Shown one piece after another: positions 41,026-49,681 of a stretch of DNA of 64,000 nucleotides (its first letter is position 1; each line of letters begins with the position of its first letter). The notes under the pieces are model-generated. The model made no database searches, was not told the origin of the DNA, and was given only the letters and a program-made list of their open reading frames with translations. Origin of the DNA: Niabella sp. (GTDB taxonomy: Bacteria; Bacteroidota; Bacteroidia; Chitinophagales; Chitinophagaceae); contig NZ_JASLGT010000027.1 of assembly GCF_030150205.1 (NCBI RefSeq), positions 186,001-250,000 on the forward strand. Reading direction: 5' to 3'. Made by a program: the position numbers and the translations under genes.

Positions 41026-41334
41026 TTATTTACCGGCTACCACCACAGTGATCCTGCAGGTATCTGCCGGTGCTTTATCCGTTTCCCATACCCGCTTTTG
41101 AACGATCGTGATGCGCGAACTTCCCGGTTTTAATCCGCGGATCGCCACATTCAGCGTTACAGCCGCACCGGGAGGTAGCTTCTTCGCAGCTGCATTATCT
41201 CCGGCTGTGCCCACTATAACCTCTGTAACGGCTTCATTGTTTTCTGTAACTACCCAGCTGTACCCCGCCCCTCCAAGGCTGTCCAGCTGCAGCTGAAAAA
41301 CCTCGTTCACTTTTAATGTAATTTTCTTTTCCAT
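41026..41334 (-). CDS. Chagasin-type (I42) cysteine-protease inhibitor
   Basis: A 102-residue all-beta protein. It carries the conserved chagasin elements GYSW (24-27, loop L4) and R-V-W-E (80-83, loop L6), with a Gly/Pro-rich PPGAAVTL in between, and begins VNEVFQLQLDS. Chagasins bind papain-family enzymes at the active site. It has no signal peptide, so it should stay in the cytoplasm. It is the last gene after two papain-like protease genes on the same strand, which supports a dedicated inhibitor. The Asn-Pro-Thr of the typical NPTTGY loop is not conserved. Confidence 0.8.
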   Translation of the reverse strand: MEKKITLKVNEVFQLQLDSLGGAGYSWVVTENNEAVTEVIVGTAGDNAAAKKLPPGAAVTLNVAIRGLKPGSSRITIVQKRVWETDKAPADTCRITVVVAGK

Positions 41335-41551
41335 GGTTGTTTATAAAAGTTGCTTAAACTATTATTTGGCAGCCTTTCTCCTGGCTAAATACCAAAATCA
41401 GTCGGCGAAAATCTGCGCTGCATTTTAATCCGCGAAGATTAGCGGGAAATCAAAATTAAAATAAACTTTTTACGCCCTTTGCTATCAAAACAAGGATTGC
41501 TATCTTACTCTATCCGGAGCAGAAAGCAATCCTTTCTATTTCCTGTTTTAC

Positions 41552-41920
41552 TTACCAGGCGTATATTTCATAAACCTTATTATCGGCTTCGATCCGCACA
41601 TTTACAACACTGTTCTTATCGCGTGCATGTGCCCCGATCATTAAAATGGCCAGTAATGCCTGGGTATTGCTTTCCTTGATTCTTCGAAATCCCATACCAC
41701 TCACATTCAGCCATGCATTGTTATTTTCTGCAATGCCCCAGGTGCCCACAATTTTTACATTGTTATTCCAGGCCGTCAATCCGCCTGCGCCCGGAGGCAG
41801 CAATGTAGGTTCGTTAGCTTTTTTAGCCGCCGCAGCCGCTGTGGTAGTAACCGCTGCAACCGGAGCGGTTGCACTTTTCTTTGTTGTTTTTTTGGCAGAT
41901 GCCTTTTTAACTGCATTCAT
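41552..41920 (-). CDS. Stand-alone copy of the protease C-terminal domain
   Basis: A 122-residue protein from ATG 41920. Residues 1-45 form a Lys/Ala/Thr-rich tail (KKASAKKTTKKSATAP). Residues 53-122 align by eye with residues 305-371 of the neighbouring protease: KIVGTWG with KIIGLWA, NNNAWLNVSGMGFRRI with NNAWAYIADFGWRKI, and VYEIYAW with IIDQIYN. It lies 28 bases after that protease gene. It probably binds the same partner as the protease domain, or competes with it. No wider family is recognised. Confidence 0.65.
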   Translation of the reverse strand: MNAVKKASAKKTTKKSATAPVAAVTTTAAAAAKKANEPTLLPPGAGGLTAWNNNVKIVGTWGIAENNNAWLNVSGMGFRRIKESNTQALLAILMIGAHARDKNSVVNVRIEADNKVYEIYAW

Positions 41921-41948
41921 TGTATGATTATTTAATCCGGTGAAACAT

Positions 41949-43064
41949 TTAATTATAGATCTGGTCGATGATGCCATTGGTAAGGTGAATACTCACGGCC
42001 GCTCCGCGGTTCTTGGCAGAAATGCATTGCGTAAGCAGGTTCAGGTGAATATTGTCGCTGGCAGGTGAAATCTTGCGCCATCCGAAATCAGCAATATAAG
42101 CCCATGCGTTATTGGCCGCATCATTCGCCCAAAGGCCGATGATCTTCTGAGCTCCGGTCCACAGGGTTTCCACGATACCATTCACCCCATACATTTCTGC
42201 GTCGATACCACACTGGCCATAACCGATGCGGAAAAATCCGGATTCTCCAAAACCAACGCCCCAGCTGTTTTTGCAGATCCAGCACTGGTTTACATCATCA
42301 TAGCCCACTATGGATACGCAGTGACCGCCTTCCACATGGTTATTGGCTCTCCGGTAAATGCCGGAGCGGTAGCTAAAGAAATCGGTGTACACCGTAAAAC
42401 AGGCAACCAGCGCACCACGGGTGCTGATCCAGTCTTTCATAGCGGCAGTGGTGGTCAGCTTTGTAAAGCCGCTTATTTTCAGCAGCCGGTCTGCCGCATT
42501 GCTGCAGGTATTGCAGGCCTGGTCTCCGGGTGTATACGGGAAGCAGGCTTCGTCTACCAGCCCTTTATCGCGGAAGGCAATCAGGGCCCGGTCCGGCCAC
42601 CAACCATTGGCGCAATTGCGCCCTTCGCTTTTTGCATAACAATAAAACAACTGCGCTTCCGAAAAATCAATGGCCAATGCAGCATTTCCCCGCTGGATGC
42701 GGTAGGCCGTTTCCGCTGTGGCAATGGTCCCAAAAGCCACGCAGGATCCGCAGGAACTCTGGTTCTTAATGGAAGTAACAAAATTTTGACCGCTCCGGTT
42801 GCGCCAGTCAAAGAGCGTCGGATATCCAAATGCTTTTTTCTTTTTGATACCCTTCCCTGCAGCAGAGAGCTGAAAGGACCGCAGGGCTTTTTCAGCAGCA
42901 TCTTCGCGGGCCGCCAGTGACCGCTCCTGAGGACCGGGTGTAAAACCCAGGAAATACTTACGTTCCGCCTCCGTCATAGCGGTAAATTCGTTATTGGCGG
43001 CTTGCCAGGTTAAGCCCGATTCAGTGATGGACGACTGAATGGCCGCAACGTTGATTTTTGACAT
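41949..43064 (-). CDS. C1A papain-like cysteine protease with C-terminal extension
   Basis: A 371-residue protein from ATG 43064, no signal peptide. An N-terminal helical part (IQSSITESGLTWQAANNEFT; ERKYFLGFTP, about 7-45) looks like an inhibitory propeptide. The catalytic domain has Gln102 and Cys108 in NQSSCGSC, His248 in GGHCVSIVGYDD and Asn266 in CKNSWGVGFGESG, all intact. Residues 300-371 are an extra domain shared with the next gene. Papain-like enzymes in bacteria are usually exported; a cytoplasmic one with an inhibitor beside it is notable. Confidence 0.9.
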   Translation of the reverse strand: MSKINVAAIQSSITESGLTWQAANNEFTAMTEAERKYFLGFTPGPQERSLAAREDAAEKALRSFQLSAAGKGIKKKKAFGYPTLFDWRNRSGQNFVTSIKNQSSCGSCVAFGTIATAETAYRIQRGNAALAIDFSEAQLFYCYAKSEGRNCANGWWPDRALIAFRDKGLVDEACFPYTPGDQACNTCSNAADRLLKISGFTKLTTTAAMKDWISTRGALVACFTVYTDFFSYRSGIYRRANNHVEGGHCVSIVGYDDVNQCWICKNSWGVGFGESGFFRIGYGQCGIDAEMYGVNGIVETLWTGAQKIIGLWANDAANNAWAYIADFGWRKISPASDNIHLNLLTQCISAKNRGAAVSIHLTNGIIDQIYN

Positions 43065-43210
43065 GTGTTTGTTTTTGCTTATTAAAAAAATGGGATTTAA
43101 TTGATGACAGAGCACAGGTTCCCACCCGGTGCCGGCGGGCATGCATCTCCTGTTGCGGATTCAAACCGGTTGAACCGCTGTTGCAGGTACAGATATTATG
43201 ATCAGGTGAA

Positions 43211-43990
43211 TTATTCTACATCCCGGATGGTCCAGAAGTCCTGGCAGAACGAGGGATTGGAGATATACATATAGGGCATCCAGAAGTAACCGCTAATGCC
43301 CCAGTTTTTGCTCCAGGAATTGCGCACCAGCACCGCTTGTGATTCATCGTTATAACCCACAGCCAATACGGCGTGGCCGCCCATTACGGATTCCTTTGCA
43401 ATATTGGGCATGGGCATGATGCCGGTATCCGCAACTTTTTTAGTCATGAAACTTTCATACACCGTAAAACCAAATGAGAACGGGTACCCTTCCGCCAGGC
43501 ATCCTTTAACAGATGTCAAATTCACAGGAACCCGCCAGTATGAAAGTACCTGGTTTTGCAGAGCTGTTTTGTAGCAGGTGGCCGGGGGCTTTTGCGTAAA
43601 TGCCGCTTCATGATATGGCCAGTCCTTCTCGGGGCAAATGCCTTGTTTGTTCAACGATTTAATACCATCACGCAAATAGGCGCCGCTATCAGACTGTACG
43701 GTATTCATCATGACCCGTTCATTATAGTAAAGAAACAGCCGGGAGGGACGGAACGTTTTTTTATGCAGTTTCTTTTTTTCAAACTCAAATGCCGCGCTCA
43801 GGGCATTGGCCGTACAACTGCCCAGGCTTCCCTGGTCATACACCGGCGGACAGGTTTTTCGCAGATCCATTTTCACAGGCAGCTTCTGCATCACTTTAAG
43901 TGGCGCTGCATAAAGAAAATCTCTTGCATCGGGAAGATCGGGTATCCAGCCCAGAGAGCGGTTCGGTAATTGTTGAGAAGGCTTTGCCAT
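43211..43990 (-). CDS. Second C1 papain-like cysteine protease
   Basis: A 259-residue protein from ATG 43990, no signal peptide. The catalytic set is complete: Gln53 and Cys59 in YDQGSLGSCTANA, His206 in GGHAVLAVGYND, Asn224 in VRNSWSKNWGISGYFWMP. It begins LGWIPDLPDARDFLY, the usual start of the bacterial C1A subgroup that has a very short N-terminal part and no long propeptide. First gene of the four-gene locus, 146 bp before the second protease. Confidence 0.9.
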   Translation of the reverse strand: MAKPSQQLPNRSLGWIPDLPDARDFLYAAPLKVMQKLPVKMDLRKTCPPVYDQGSLGSCTANALSAAFEFEKKKLHKKTFRPSRLFLYYNERVMMNTVQSDSGAYLRDGIKSLNKQGICPEKDWPYHEAAFTQKPPATCYKTALQNQVLSYWRVPVNLTSVKGCLAEGYPFSFGFTVYESFMTKKVADTGIMPMPNIAKESVMGGHAVLAVGYNDESQAVLVRNSWSKNWGISGYFWMPYMYISNPSFCQDFWTIRDVE

Positions 43991-44024
43991 GGTATTTATT
44001 TTTGGTGTGGTGTATCTTTTTAAC

Positions 44025-44035
44025 GATACAATATT
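44025..44035. promoter_or_regulatory. GATACAATATT shared element, copy 1
   Basis: GATACAATATT occurs 35 bases upstream of the first protease gene and again at 44976-44986, directly upstream of the AraC-type gene. Such an 11-base match in two adjacent 5' regions might be an operator, perhaps for the AraC-type regulator, or promoter DNA. Low certainty. Confidence 0.3.
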
Positions 44036-44119
44036 ACACCGCCATGCAAGGGATGTCAATACCTGAATCGGGCGAAAGGAATAGTACGCAGGGCAGACCG
44101 TATTTTTACGGTATCCGTT

Positions 44120-44974
44120 TTAGTCCGTTTCCAATTGCTTCAACCGGGCCCGGAATGCACGCGGCGTCATTTCCTTCTTTTTAAAGAACACCCTGTTGAA
44201 ATAAGTAATGCTTTCAAAGCCCACTTCATAAGCAATATGCGTGATATTCCGGTCCGTTTCCAGGAGCAGTGTACAGGCTTTTGCAATCCGTACATCGTTT
44301 ACATAATCGGAAAATGTTTTACCGGTGATTTTCTTAAAAAACTTACAGAATGCACCAGGCGACAAATGGATCAGCCGGGCAAGCTGATCGATATGCAAAG
44401 GCTTTTTATAATGCCGGTACAAATGTTGAAACACTTTGTTAATACGCGCTTCTGCAACATCTGTTGACGTATGAGGTAGAACGGATGTACTTAAAGATAT
44501 TGCCGGCAGCTTGCCCAGGTGATGCAATATATCGATCAATCCCAGGAGCTTTTCCATACCGATTGCCGTTGATAGTCGCTTTATTTTTTCCGTTACTATA
44601 TCCTTCCGCCTGTCAAAAAAAAGCCCCTTTTCAGACTTCCGCAACAGTGTGGCAATACCGGTACATTCCGGGTATTCCAGCAAGGGCGTGATAAAGGCCT
44701 CCGAGAACTGGATCACAACCGCCGAAGCCCGTTTCCGCGCCGGTTCGCTCGTCCAGGTATGCGGCAGGTTCCCACCCAGCAATACAAGATCACCCGGCGA
44801 AAACGTTGCATAATGATCGCCCACCAGCCGCTTACCGGATCCCGAAGTAATAAGGGTGAGTTCATACTCCGGATGATAATGCCACTTAAATGGGAAGTGG
44901 GAAGTTTCATACTGATATACAACAAAACTCTCCCCGGCCTGTATCCGGTTGATATGTTCAAAACTCGGCTTCAT
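44120..44974 (-). CDS. AraC-family transcriptional regulator with cupin domain
   Basis: A 284-residue regulator. N-terminal cupin part: FVVYQYETSHFPFKWHYHPEYE with H-Y-H-P-E, and VGDHYATFSPGDLVLLGGNLPH. C-terminal double helix-turn-helix: HLSPGAFCKFFKKITGKTF and YEVGFESITYFNRVFFKKKE. It is divergent from the PhyH gene with a 125-bp shared region, so it likely controls the PhyH/isomerase pair in response to a sugar. The palindrome ACAATATTGT lies just upstream of its start. Confidence 0.9.
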   Translation of the reverse strand: MKPSFEHINRIQAGESFVVYQYETSHFPFKWHYHPEYELTLITSGSGKRLVGDHYATFSPGDLVLLGGNLPHTWTSEPARKRASAVVIQFSEAFITPLLEYPECTGIATLLRKSEKGLFFDRRKDIVTEKIKRLSTAIGMEKLLGLIDILHHLGKLPAISLSTSVLPHTSTDVAEARINKVFQHLYRHYKKPLHIDQLARLIHLSPGAFCKFFKKITGKTFSDYVNDVRIAKACTLLLETDRNITHIAYEVGFESITYFNRVFFKKKEMTPRAFRARLKQLETD

Positions 44975-44975
44975 T

Positions 44976-44989
44976 GATACAATATTGTA
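44976..44989. promoter_or_regulatory. GATACAATATTGTA palindrome between AraC and PhyH genes
   Basis: Contains a perfect 10-bp palindrome ACAATATTGT and the 11-base sequence shared with 44025-44035. It stands in the divergent intergenic region next to the araC-type start. Possible autoregulatory site. Confidence 0.35.
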
Positions 44990-45099
44990 CTATTAACTGG
45001 ATAAATTTACAGAAAAGGAAAGTATAGTGTATATTTTGTCAATATAGTGATGAAGCGCCTTGCAAAAAGCCATTAATTTTATATCAAAATCTTACAACG

Positions 45100-45927
45100 A
45101 TGGCAATACCCCAACGCATTCTCAAGGAACTTGCACAGCCGTATGCGCTCACTGACGAGCAGCTCCGCTTTTATGATACGCATCGCTTTATTAAATTAAA
45201 GCAGGTACTTTCTCCTGCAGCTATCGCCTGCTTCCGCGATGTAATTTCAGAACAGGTGGCAAAAATGAATACCATAAAAACCACGCTCCAAGAACGGGAC
45301 ACCTACGGCAAGGCCTTCTTACAGCTGTTTAACCTGTGGCGTGAAAACGAGGATGTGCGGGCCCTGATCTTTAGCAAACGGTTGGGCAAAATTGCAGCCG
45401 ACCTGATGCAGGTGGAAGGCGTACGGATGTACCATGATCAGGCACTTTTTAAAGAAGGCGGCGGCGGTATTACCCCGTGGCATGCAGACCAGTATTACTG
45501 GCCGCTGCAAACCGATAAAACGATTACGGCCTGGATTCCTTTACAGGAAACACCCCTGGAAATGGGGCCGCTGGAATTTAGCGCCGGCAGTCACCAGATT
45601 GTTGAAGGAAGGGAACTGGCCATTGGCGATGAAAGCGAAACCCTGATCCAGCAGCGCCTGCGGGTAACCGATTTCCAACATGTCATTGAAGCCTTTGACC
45701 TGGGGGAGATCAGCTTTCATTCCGGATGGGTGTTTCATCGTGCAGGTGCCAATACCACGGATGAGATGCGCCGGGTAATGACGATTATTTACATGGACCG
45801 TGATATGCGTTTGAAAGCCCCCGAAAACAAAAACCAGCAGAACGATTGGGATACCTGGTGTCCCGGTGCTAAAATCGGAGAAATCATTGATACGCCTATT
45901 AACCCGGTATTATACGAACCGGCTTAA
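45100..45927 (+). CDS. Phytanoyl-CoA dioxygenase (PhyH) family oxygenase
   Basis: A 275-residue Fe(II)/2-oxoglutarate-dependent oxygenase. The iron facial triad is His128 and Asp130 in TPWHADQYYW and the distal His213 in HSGWVFHRAGANTT; the 2-oxoglutarate Arg is in MRRVMTIIY. TAWIPLQETPLEMGPLEFSAG is a family block. Members hydroxylate many small molecules; here the neighbours suggest a sugar-related or natural-product substrate. It is 85 bp upstream of a sugar isomerase-like gene, divergent from AraC. Confidence 0.85.
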   Translation: MAIPQRILKELAQPYALTDEQLRFYDTHRFIKLKQVLSPAAIACFRDVISEQVAKMNTIKTTLQERDTYGKAFLQLFNLWRENEDVRALIFSKRLGKIAADLMQVEGVRMYHDQALFKEGGGGITPWHADQYYWPLQTDKTITAWIPLQETPLEMGPLEFSAGSHQIVEGRELAIGDESETLIQQRLRVTDFQHVIEAFDLGEISFHSGWVFHRAGANTTDEMRRVMTIIYMDRDMRLKAPENKNQQNDWDTWCPGAKIGEIIDTPINPVLYEPA

Positions 45928-46012
45928 CCGGTATGATGCTTTATTGCAACGCAGCCGCCGAATAATTGAGGGCTGTTGTTTTCATATGAACCATTAAAAA
46001 ATTTAAATTGGC

Positions 46013-46840
46013 ATGCAGGTTCTATATCTCTGCCCGCATTGGGGACAGGAACAATTAACACCCGAAGCTTTTTTACAAAAGGTAATCGGCGCCGGTTATC
46101 ACGGGATCGAGATCAACCCCGGAGGACTGCAAGATCCTCATCATTGGATCACGCTCTTAAGGGAGCTCCGCAGGCAACATAAGGATTTTATCGTGGTGGC
46201 CCAGATGGTGCTGGAGGAACACTATGGAACATTTAATCAATTCCAGGAGGCGATGACTCACCGGCTGGAACTACTGACCGGCTTTGATCCGCTTTTTATT
46301 AATTCCCATACGGGCCGGGATTATTTTAGTTTCCGGGATAACTGTGCCCTGATCCAATCCGCTGCCGATTTTTCCAAACGATACCAAATCCCTGTTTATC
46401 ATGAAACCCACCGCGGACGTTTTTCCTATGCGCTGCACCGGATGCCGGAATATTTAGAACGGTTTCCGGAACTGGAATTGGTTGCCGATTATTCGCATTG
46501 GTGCGCCGTTTCTGAAAGCATGCTTTCCTTCCAGGAGCATACGTTGGGGCGGCTTACGCCACATATCAAACACATTCATGCAAGAGTGGGGTACGAGCAC
46601 GGCCCTCAGCTTCCGGATCCCTTCGTGCCTGCTTATCAGCAATACCTCAACCGGTTCACTTCCTTGTGGCAACGGATACTTGACCATCACCGGCAGCAAA
46701 GAACCGTGTTTACCATTTGCACCGAAGCCGGCCCCGTGCCCTATATGCCGGTAAACCCGGTTAACCAGCAGCCGCTGGCCGATCAGTGGACGATCAATGT
46801 CAAAATACTGGAGCACCTCAAATCTTCATTGACCAGCTAA
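46013..46840 (+). CDS. Sugar phosphate isomerase/epimerase family protein
   Basis: A 275-residue TIM-barrel protein of the xylose-isomerase-like type. The strands are readable: VIGAGYHGIEINPGG, FIVVAQMVLEEHYGTF, FINSHTGRDYF, VYHETHRGRF, LELVADYSHWC and IKHIHARVGYEHG, with acidic/His residues lining the metal site (His-Glu in VYHETH, Asp in ADYSHW, His in IHARVG). It likely isomerises or epimerises a sugar or acts as a lyase on one. Probably in an operon with the PhyH gene. Confidence 0.85.
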   Translation: MQVLYLCPHWGQEQLTPEAFLQKVIGAGYHGIEINPGGLQDPHHWITLLRELRRQHKDFIVVAQMVLEEHYGTFNQFQEAMTHRLELLTGFDPLFINSHTGRDYFSFRDNCALIQSAADFSKRYQIPVYHETHRGRFSYALHRMPEYLERFPELELVADYSHWCAVSESMLSFQEHTLGRLTPHIKHIHARVGYEHGPQLPDPFVPAYQQYLNRFTSLWQRILDHHRQQRTVFTICTEAGPVPYMPVNPVNQQPLADQWTINVKILEHLKSSLTS

Positions 46841-46857
46841 CCCACTCGTTCCTAAGG

Positions 46858-48780
46858 TCACTCTTTAAAAGCGGCTTGTCGCAAAATGGTTTTACCAATA
46901 GGAAGGAGTTTAAGAGTTGTAATTCTATTTGAATTTTGCTCGCGGGCTTTTATTCGTATACCGCCCTGTTGATATACCGCTTCATTGTTATGGATGTATC
47001 CGTATTCCTTTTTTTCATGCGGCGAATACAGGTAATCTTTAAACTGAGCCGTATATACTTTTCCTTTGGTGGCTACTGCCGGAATCGGATAGGCATATAC
47101 CAGCGGACCATAGGCAAAATAGTGTGCAGCTGCTGCATCTTTACGATCCGTGACCTGTGTATGCCACTTCAGGCAGATCTGGTCATTTTTCTTAAACACT
47201 TTCCGGATCACGATAAACCCATCTTCTTCTTCATAAGGCTGATCCAATTCCACAGCGCTGGCCCAATCCGGCCTTCGTATTTTTAATGTAAATGCCGAAG
47301 GACGCTGTTGCCGGATCGAAAACGTAAAGGTCAGACCATACGGATAGTCTGTTACTGTACGCACTTCCACATTTGCACCTTTGATGGCTGTTCGCACAAG
47401 GGAGGGGCCCAGCAAGGTCGCCACTAATACAGAATCGCCCTGCTTCATCCACATGTTTTGAACGTAATACGGTGTGATCCTTGCCGCATTGGGCACACAG
47501 CAGACCGCTGCATCTTTATGCGCCGGCGAATATTTATACCGCGTCTGCTTCAGGTCTCCGTTTGCACCTCCGTTCAACGGTCCGGTCATAGCATATGAAT
47601 TATCCGTTTTCAGGTAGGCAATACAGGAGTGTTCCGGATCCCGCGCACCCTGCGCAGCGTTAAAAAAGGTATTCTCGATCTGGTCTCCAAAACGGCCGGT
47701 GCCTGTTTTTTGCAGCAGGCCGGCATAACTATCGAGTAGCTCCTGCAAGGAGCAGTACTCGTAACCGGTTTGCGTGGCGTTTGCCTTTCGCCCCCCAATC
47801 CACTCATCGCCAATGGGCCCGCCCGCAACTGTTGTAGCATCCTGTATCCGCTTTAAATAAATTTCAAGCGCTTCCGTATATTTTGGATCCTGCGTACTGA
47901 AAGCGGCCACTGTTAACGGGCGCAGGTGTTCATAGGTATGCACTCCGTGCCCGGATAATTTATAGTGCGGATTAAAAATGCTGGCCCATTGTACATCTTT
48001 TTCAAATGAAAAATTAGCAGAAAAATTCTGATACAGGAACAATGCATATGCCCGGTATTTTTCATCGCGCGTAAGACGATACATTTCATCGCAGATATCC
48101 GTAAATGTAAGTCCATGAGCCACACCTCCGGAAAATTCCTTCCCGGCAAAAAAAGGATTGGAATGATGGATGGGATAATGTTTCAATACATCATCCACGG
48201 CATGTACGATAGCATTCCAAACCCTTTTATCCTGTGTGGCTTCATAATAAGCCAACAATCCGCGCAGCAAAGTGGTCTTTGCCCAAAGTTCTCCGTTCTC
48301 AGATACAAACTGATACCGTAATTCCGGGTCATAGATACCCAGGTACCCGTCACTGTCCTGCGTGGCCAGTATACGATCTACATATTGCTTTGCCTTTTTC
48401 TTATCGGCAGCATTATCCAACAACAGCGCATGCCGGATAAAGCCGTCGCGCCAGTTCGATTGCGTTTCCGAATTCCACCATTTGTACTGGTCGTCTCCAC
48501 CAATATCGCCCTCTTTTAAATTGCCAAGATTCTTTGCCTTACTGTGTTTATGCAGCCGCGCTGAATAAATGGGATCGTTGACCAGGTCCGGCACAATTGC
48601 ATCCAGATGGCCCGCAAAGCCCTGCATATCTTTTTCCATCTGGGTTTTAATCCAGCCTGTGGGTTTTACTGAACCAAAGGATAATCTTTCAAATTTTTCC
48701 GCACGAAGCTGAAAAGGGGCTTGTTGTCCGGAGGCTACAAATGGCAGCAAGAGCAATAGTCCTTTTATTAAAACCTTCAT
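46858..48780 (-). CDS. GH127-type beta-L-arabinofuranosidase (DUF1680)
   Basis: A 640-residue exported enzyme, signal ending VASGQ (residue 19). It has the alpha/alpha barrel phrases FERLSFGSVKPTGWIKTQME, DQYKWWNSETQSNWRDGFIR, TLLRGLLAYYEAT and GGPIGDEWIGG, and the cysteine/acid block EYCSLQELLDSYAGLL with CCVPNAARI. GH127/GH146 enzymes release L-arabinofuranose and use a metal-bound Cys as nucleophile, consistent with the CC. It points to L-arabinose-containing glycans and agrees with the arabinose-type regulator at 54417. Confidence 0.8.
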   Translation of the reverse strand: MKVLIKGLLLLLPFVASGQQAPFQLRAEKFERLSFGSVKPTGWIKTQMEKDMQGFAGHLDAIVPDLVNDPIYSARLHKHSKAKNLGNLKEGDIGGDDQYKWWNSETQSNWRDGFIRHALLLDNAADKKKAKQYVDRILATQDSDGYLGIYDPELRYQFVSENGELWAKTTLLRGLLAYYEATQDKRVWNAIVHAVDDVLKHYPIHHSNPFFAGKEFSGGVAHGLTFTDICDEMYRLTRDEKYRAYALFLYQNFSANFSFEKDVQWASIFNPHYKLSGHGVHTYEHLRPLTVAAFSTQDPKYTEALEIYLKRIQDATTVAGGPIGDEWIGGRKANATQTGYEYCSLQELLDSYAGLLQKTGTGRFGDQIENTFFNAAQGARDPEHSCIAYLKTDNSYAMTGPLNGGANGDLKQTRYKYSPAHKDAAVCCVPNAARITPYYVQNMWMKQGDSVLVATLLGPSLVRTAIKGANVEVRTVTDYPYGLTFTFSIRQQRPSAFTLKIRRPDWASAVELDQPYEEEDGFIVIRKVFKKNDQICLKWHTQVTDRKDAAAAHYFAYGPLVYAYPIPAVATKGKVYTAQFKDYLYSPHEKKEYGYIHNNEAVYQQGGIRIKAREQNSNRITTLKLLPIGKTILRQAAFKE

Positions 48781-48832
48781 CTCTAAAATTACTTATAATT
48801 AAACAACAAGTAACCGCTTCAATTGTATAAAT

Positions 48833-48865
48833 AAAAAATACCCGGAGGTTACGATACCGGGTATT
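48833..48865 (-). terminator. Terminator after the Sus operon
   Basis: AATACCCGG / CCGGGTATT, a 9-bp stem, with the A run 48833-48838 giving a T run on the minus strand. It follows the SusE-like stop (48886). Confidence 0.85.
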
Positions 48866-48885
48866 TCACGTATGATCACATAATT

Positions 48886-49665
48886 TTACTGCTTCGTTAA
48901 ACTAAATTTTCCTGTTACAAAATCTACCCTGATCTCATATGCTCCTGTTGCAGCGGGCGCCATGATATCGCCGCCTCCGGGCTTAAAGTTATCTCCCAAT
49001 GAGTTGTTTTTGTTATTGTCTCCGTCGAACCCATACTTCGGATCCCAGCTTCCGTTAACAGGAAGAAAGAGATAAGAACCACCTCCTGTTAATGTAACGG
49101 TTATTTTGTATACGCCTGGGGCATCCTTGTCCAGAGTAAGTTCCTGATTGTCGGGAACAGGATTGCTCCACCCACCTGGAGTTGCCGATCCAACCATAAA
49201 AAGCCTGGCGGGCAACGGATATATCACATCCAAATAGGAAGTTATTACCATCTTAACCACATTTGAAACCACGTTTCCAACATCGCTTTTCAACCGGAAC
49301 GAAAAGCTCTGCGTTTGTCCCGGCTTCGTAATTTTTAGCAGCGCCGCATTGAGCATCTTCACAGAAAGCACGGTTTTTAAATCTGCCTTAGCAACACTCA
49401 ACTCCGCCACCTGCTTAAAATCGTCCGTTGCAGACACCTGCAATGTATACTTCAACGCATCGCTAAATCCGTAGTCAACATTATTCCAACTCAATGTTAC
49501 GGCCTGCAGACCTTCATTCTCTTTTGAAAGTACTAATGGCCCCGTACTGCTGCTGCTGAGCACAGGCTTGTTATTGTTCATTACCACCTTCGTTTCATCT
49601 TTTTTGCAGGAATGAAAAAGAAGAGCCATAAGGGCGGTTAAAAAGCATATTGATAAATACTTCAT
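48886..49665 (-). CDS. SusE/SusF-like outer-membrane lipoprotein
   Basis: A 259-residue lipoprotein (lipobox LFHSC, residue 20). The N-terminal Ig-like SusE domain reads LVLSKENEGLQAVTLSWNNV and KYTLQVSATDDFKQV. The C-terminal starch-binding-type module has LFMVGSATPGGWSNPVPDN and DPKYGFDGDNNKNNSLGDN. These surface proteins bind glycan beside SusD. Third gene of the susC-susD-susE operon. Confidence 0.85.
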   Translation of the reverse strand: MKYLSICFLTALMALLFHSCKKDETKVVMNNNKPVLSSSSTGPLVLSKENEGLQAVTLSWNNVDYGFSDALKYTLQVSATDDFKQVAELSVAKADLKTVLSVKMLNAALLKITKPGQTQSFSFRLKSDVGNVVSNVVKMVITSYLDVIYPLPARLFMVGSATPGGWSNPVPDNQELTLDKDAPGVYKITVTLTGGGSYLFLPVNGSWDPKYGFDGDNNKNNSLGDNFKPGGGDIMAPAATGAYEIRVDFVTGKFSLTKQ

Positions 49666-49681
49666 ATTGCCAGTTTAAAGA

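Noticed and set aside
41390..41450. GCGAAAATCTGCG/CCGCGAAGATTAGCGGG segment as a third MITE copy
   Set aside because: It resembles the inner CGCAGATT theme of the MITE but lacks the ends AATGTCGTTTCC and TTAAGGAAAC, so it was not counted.
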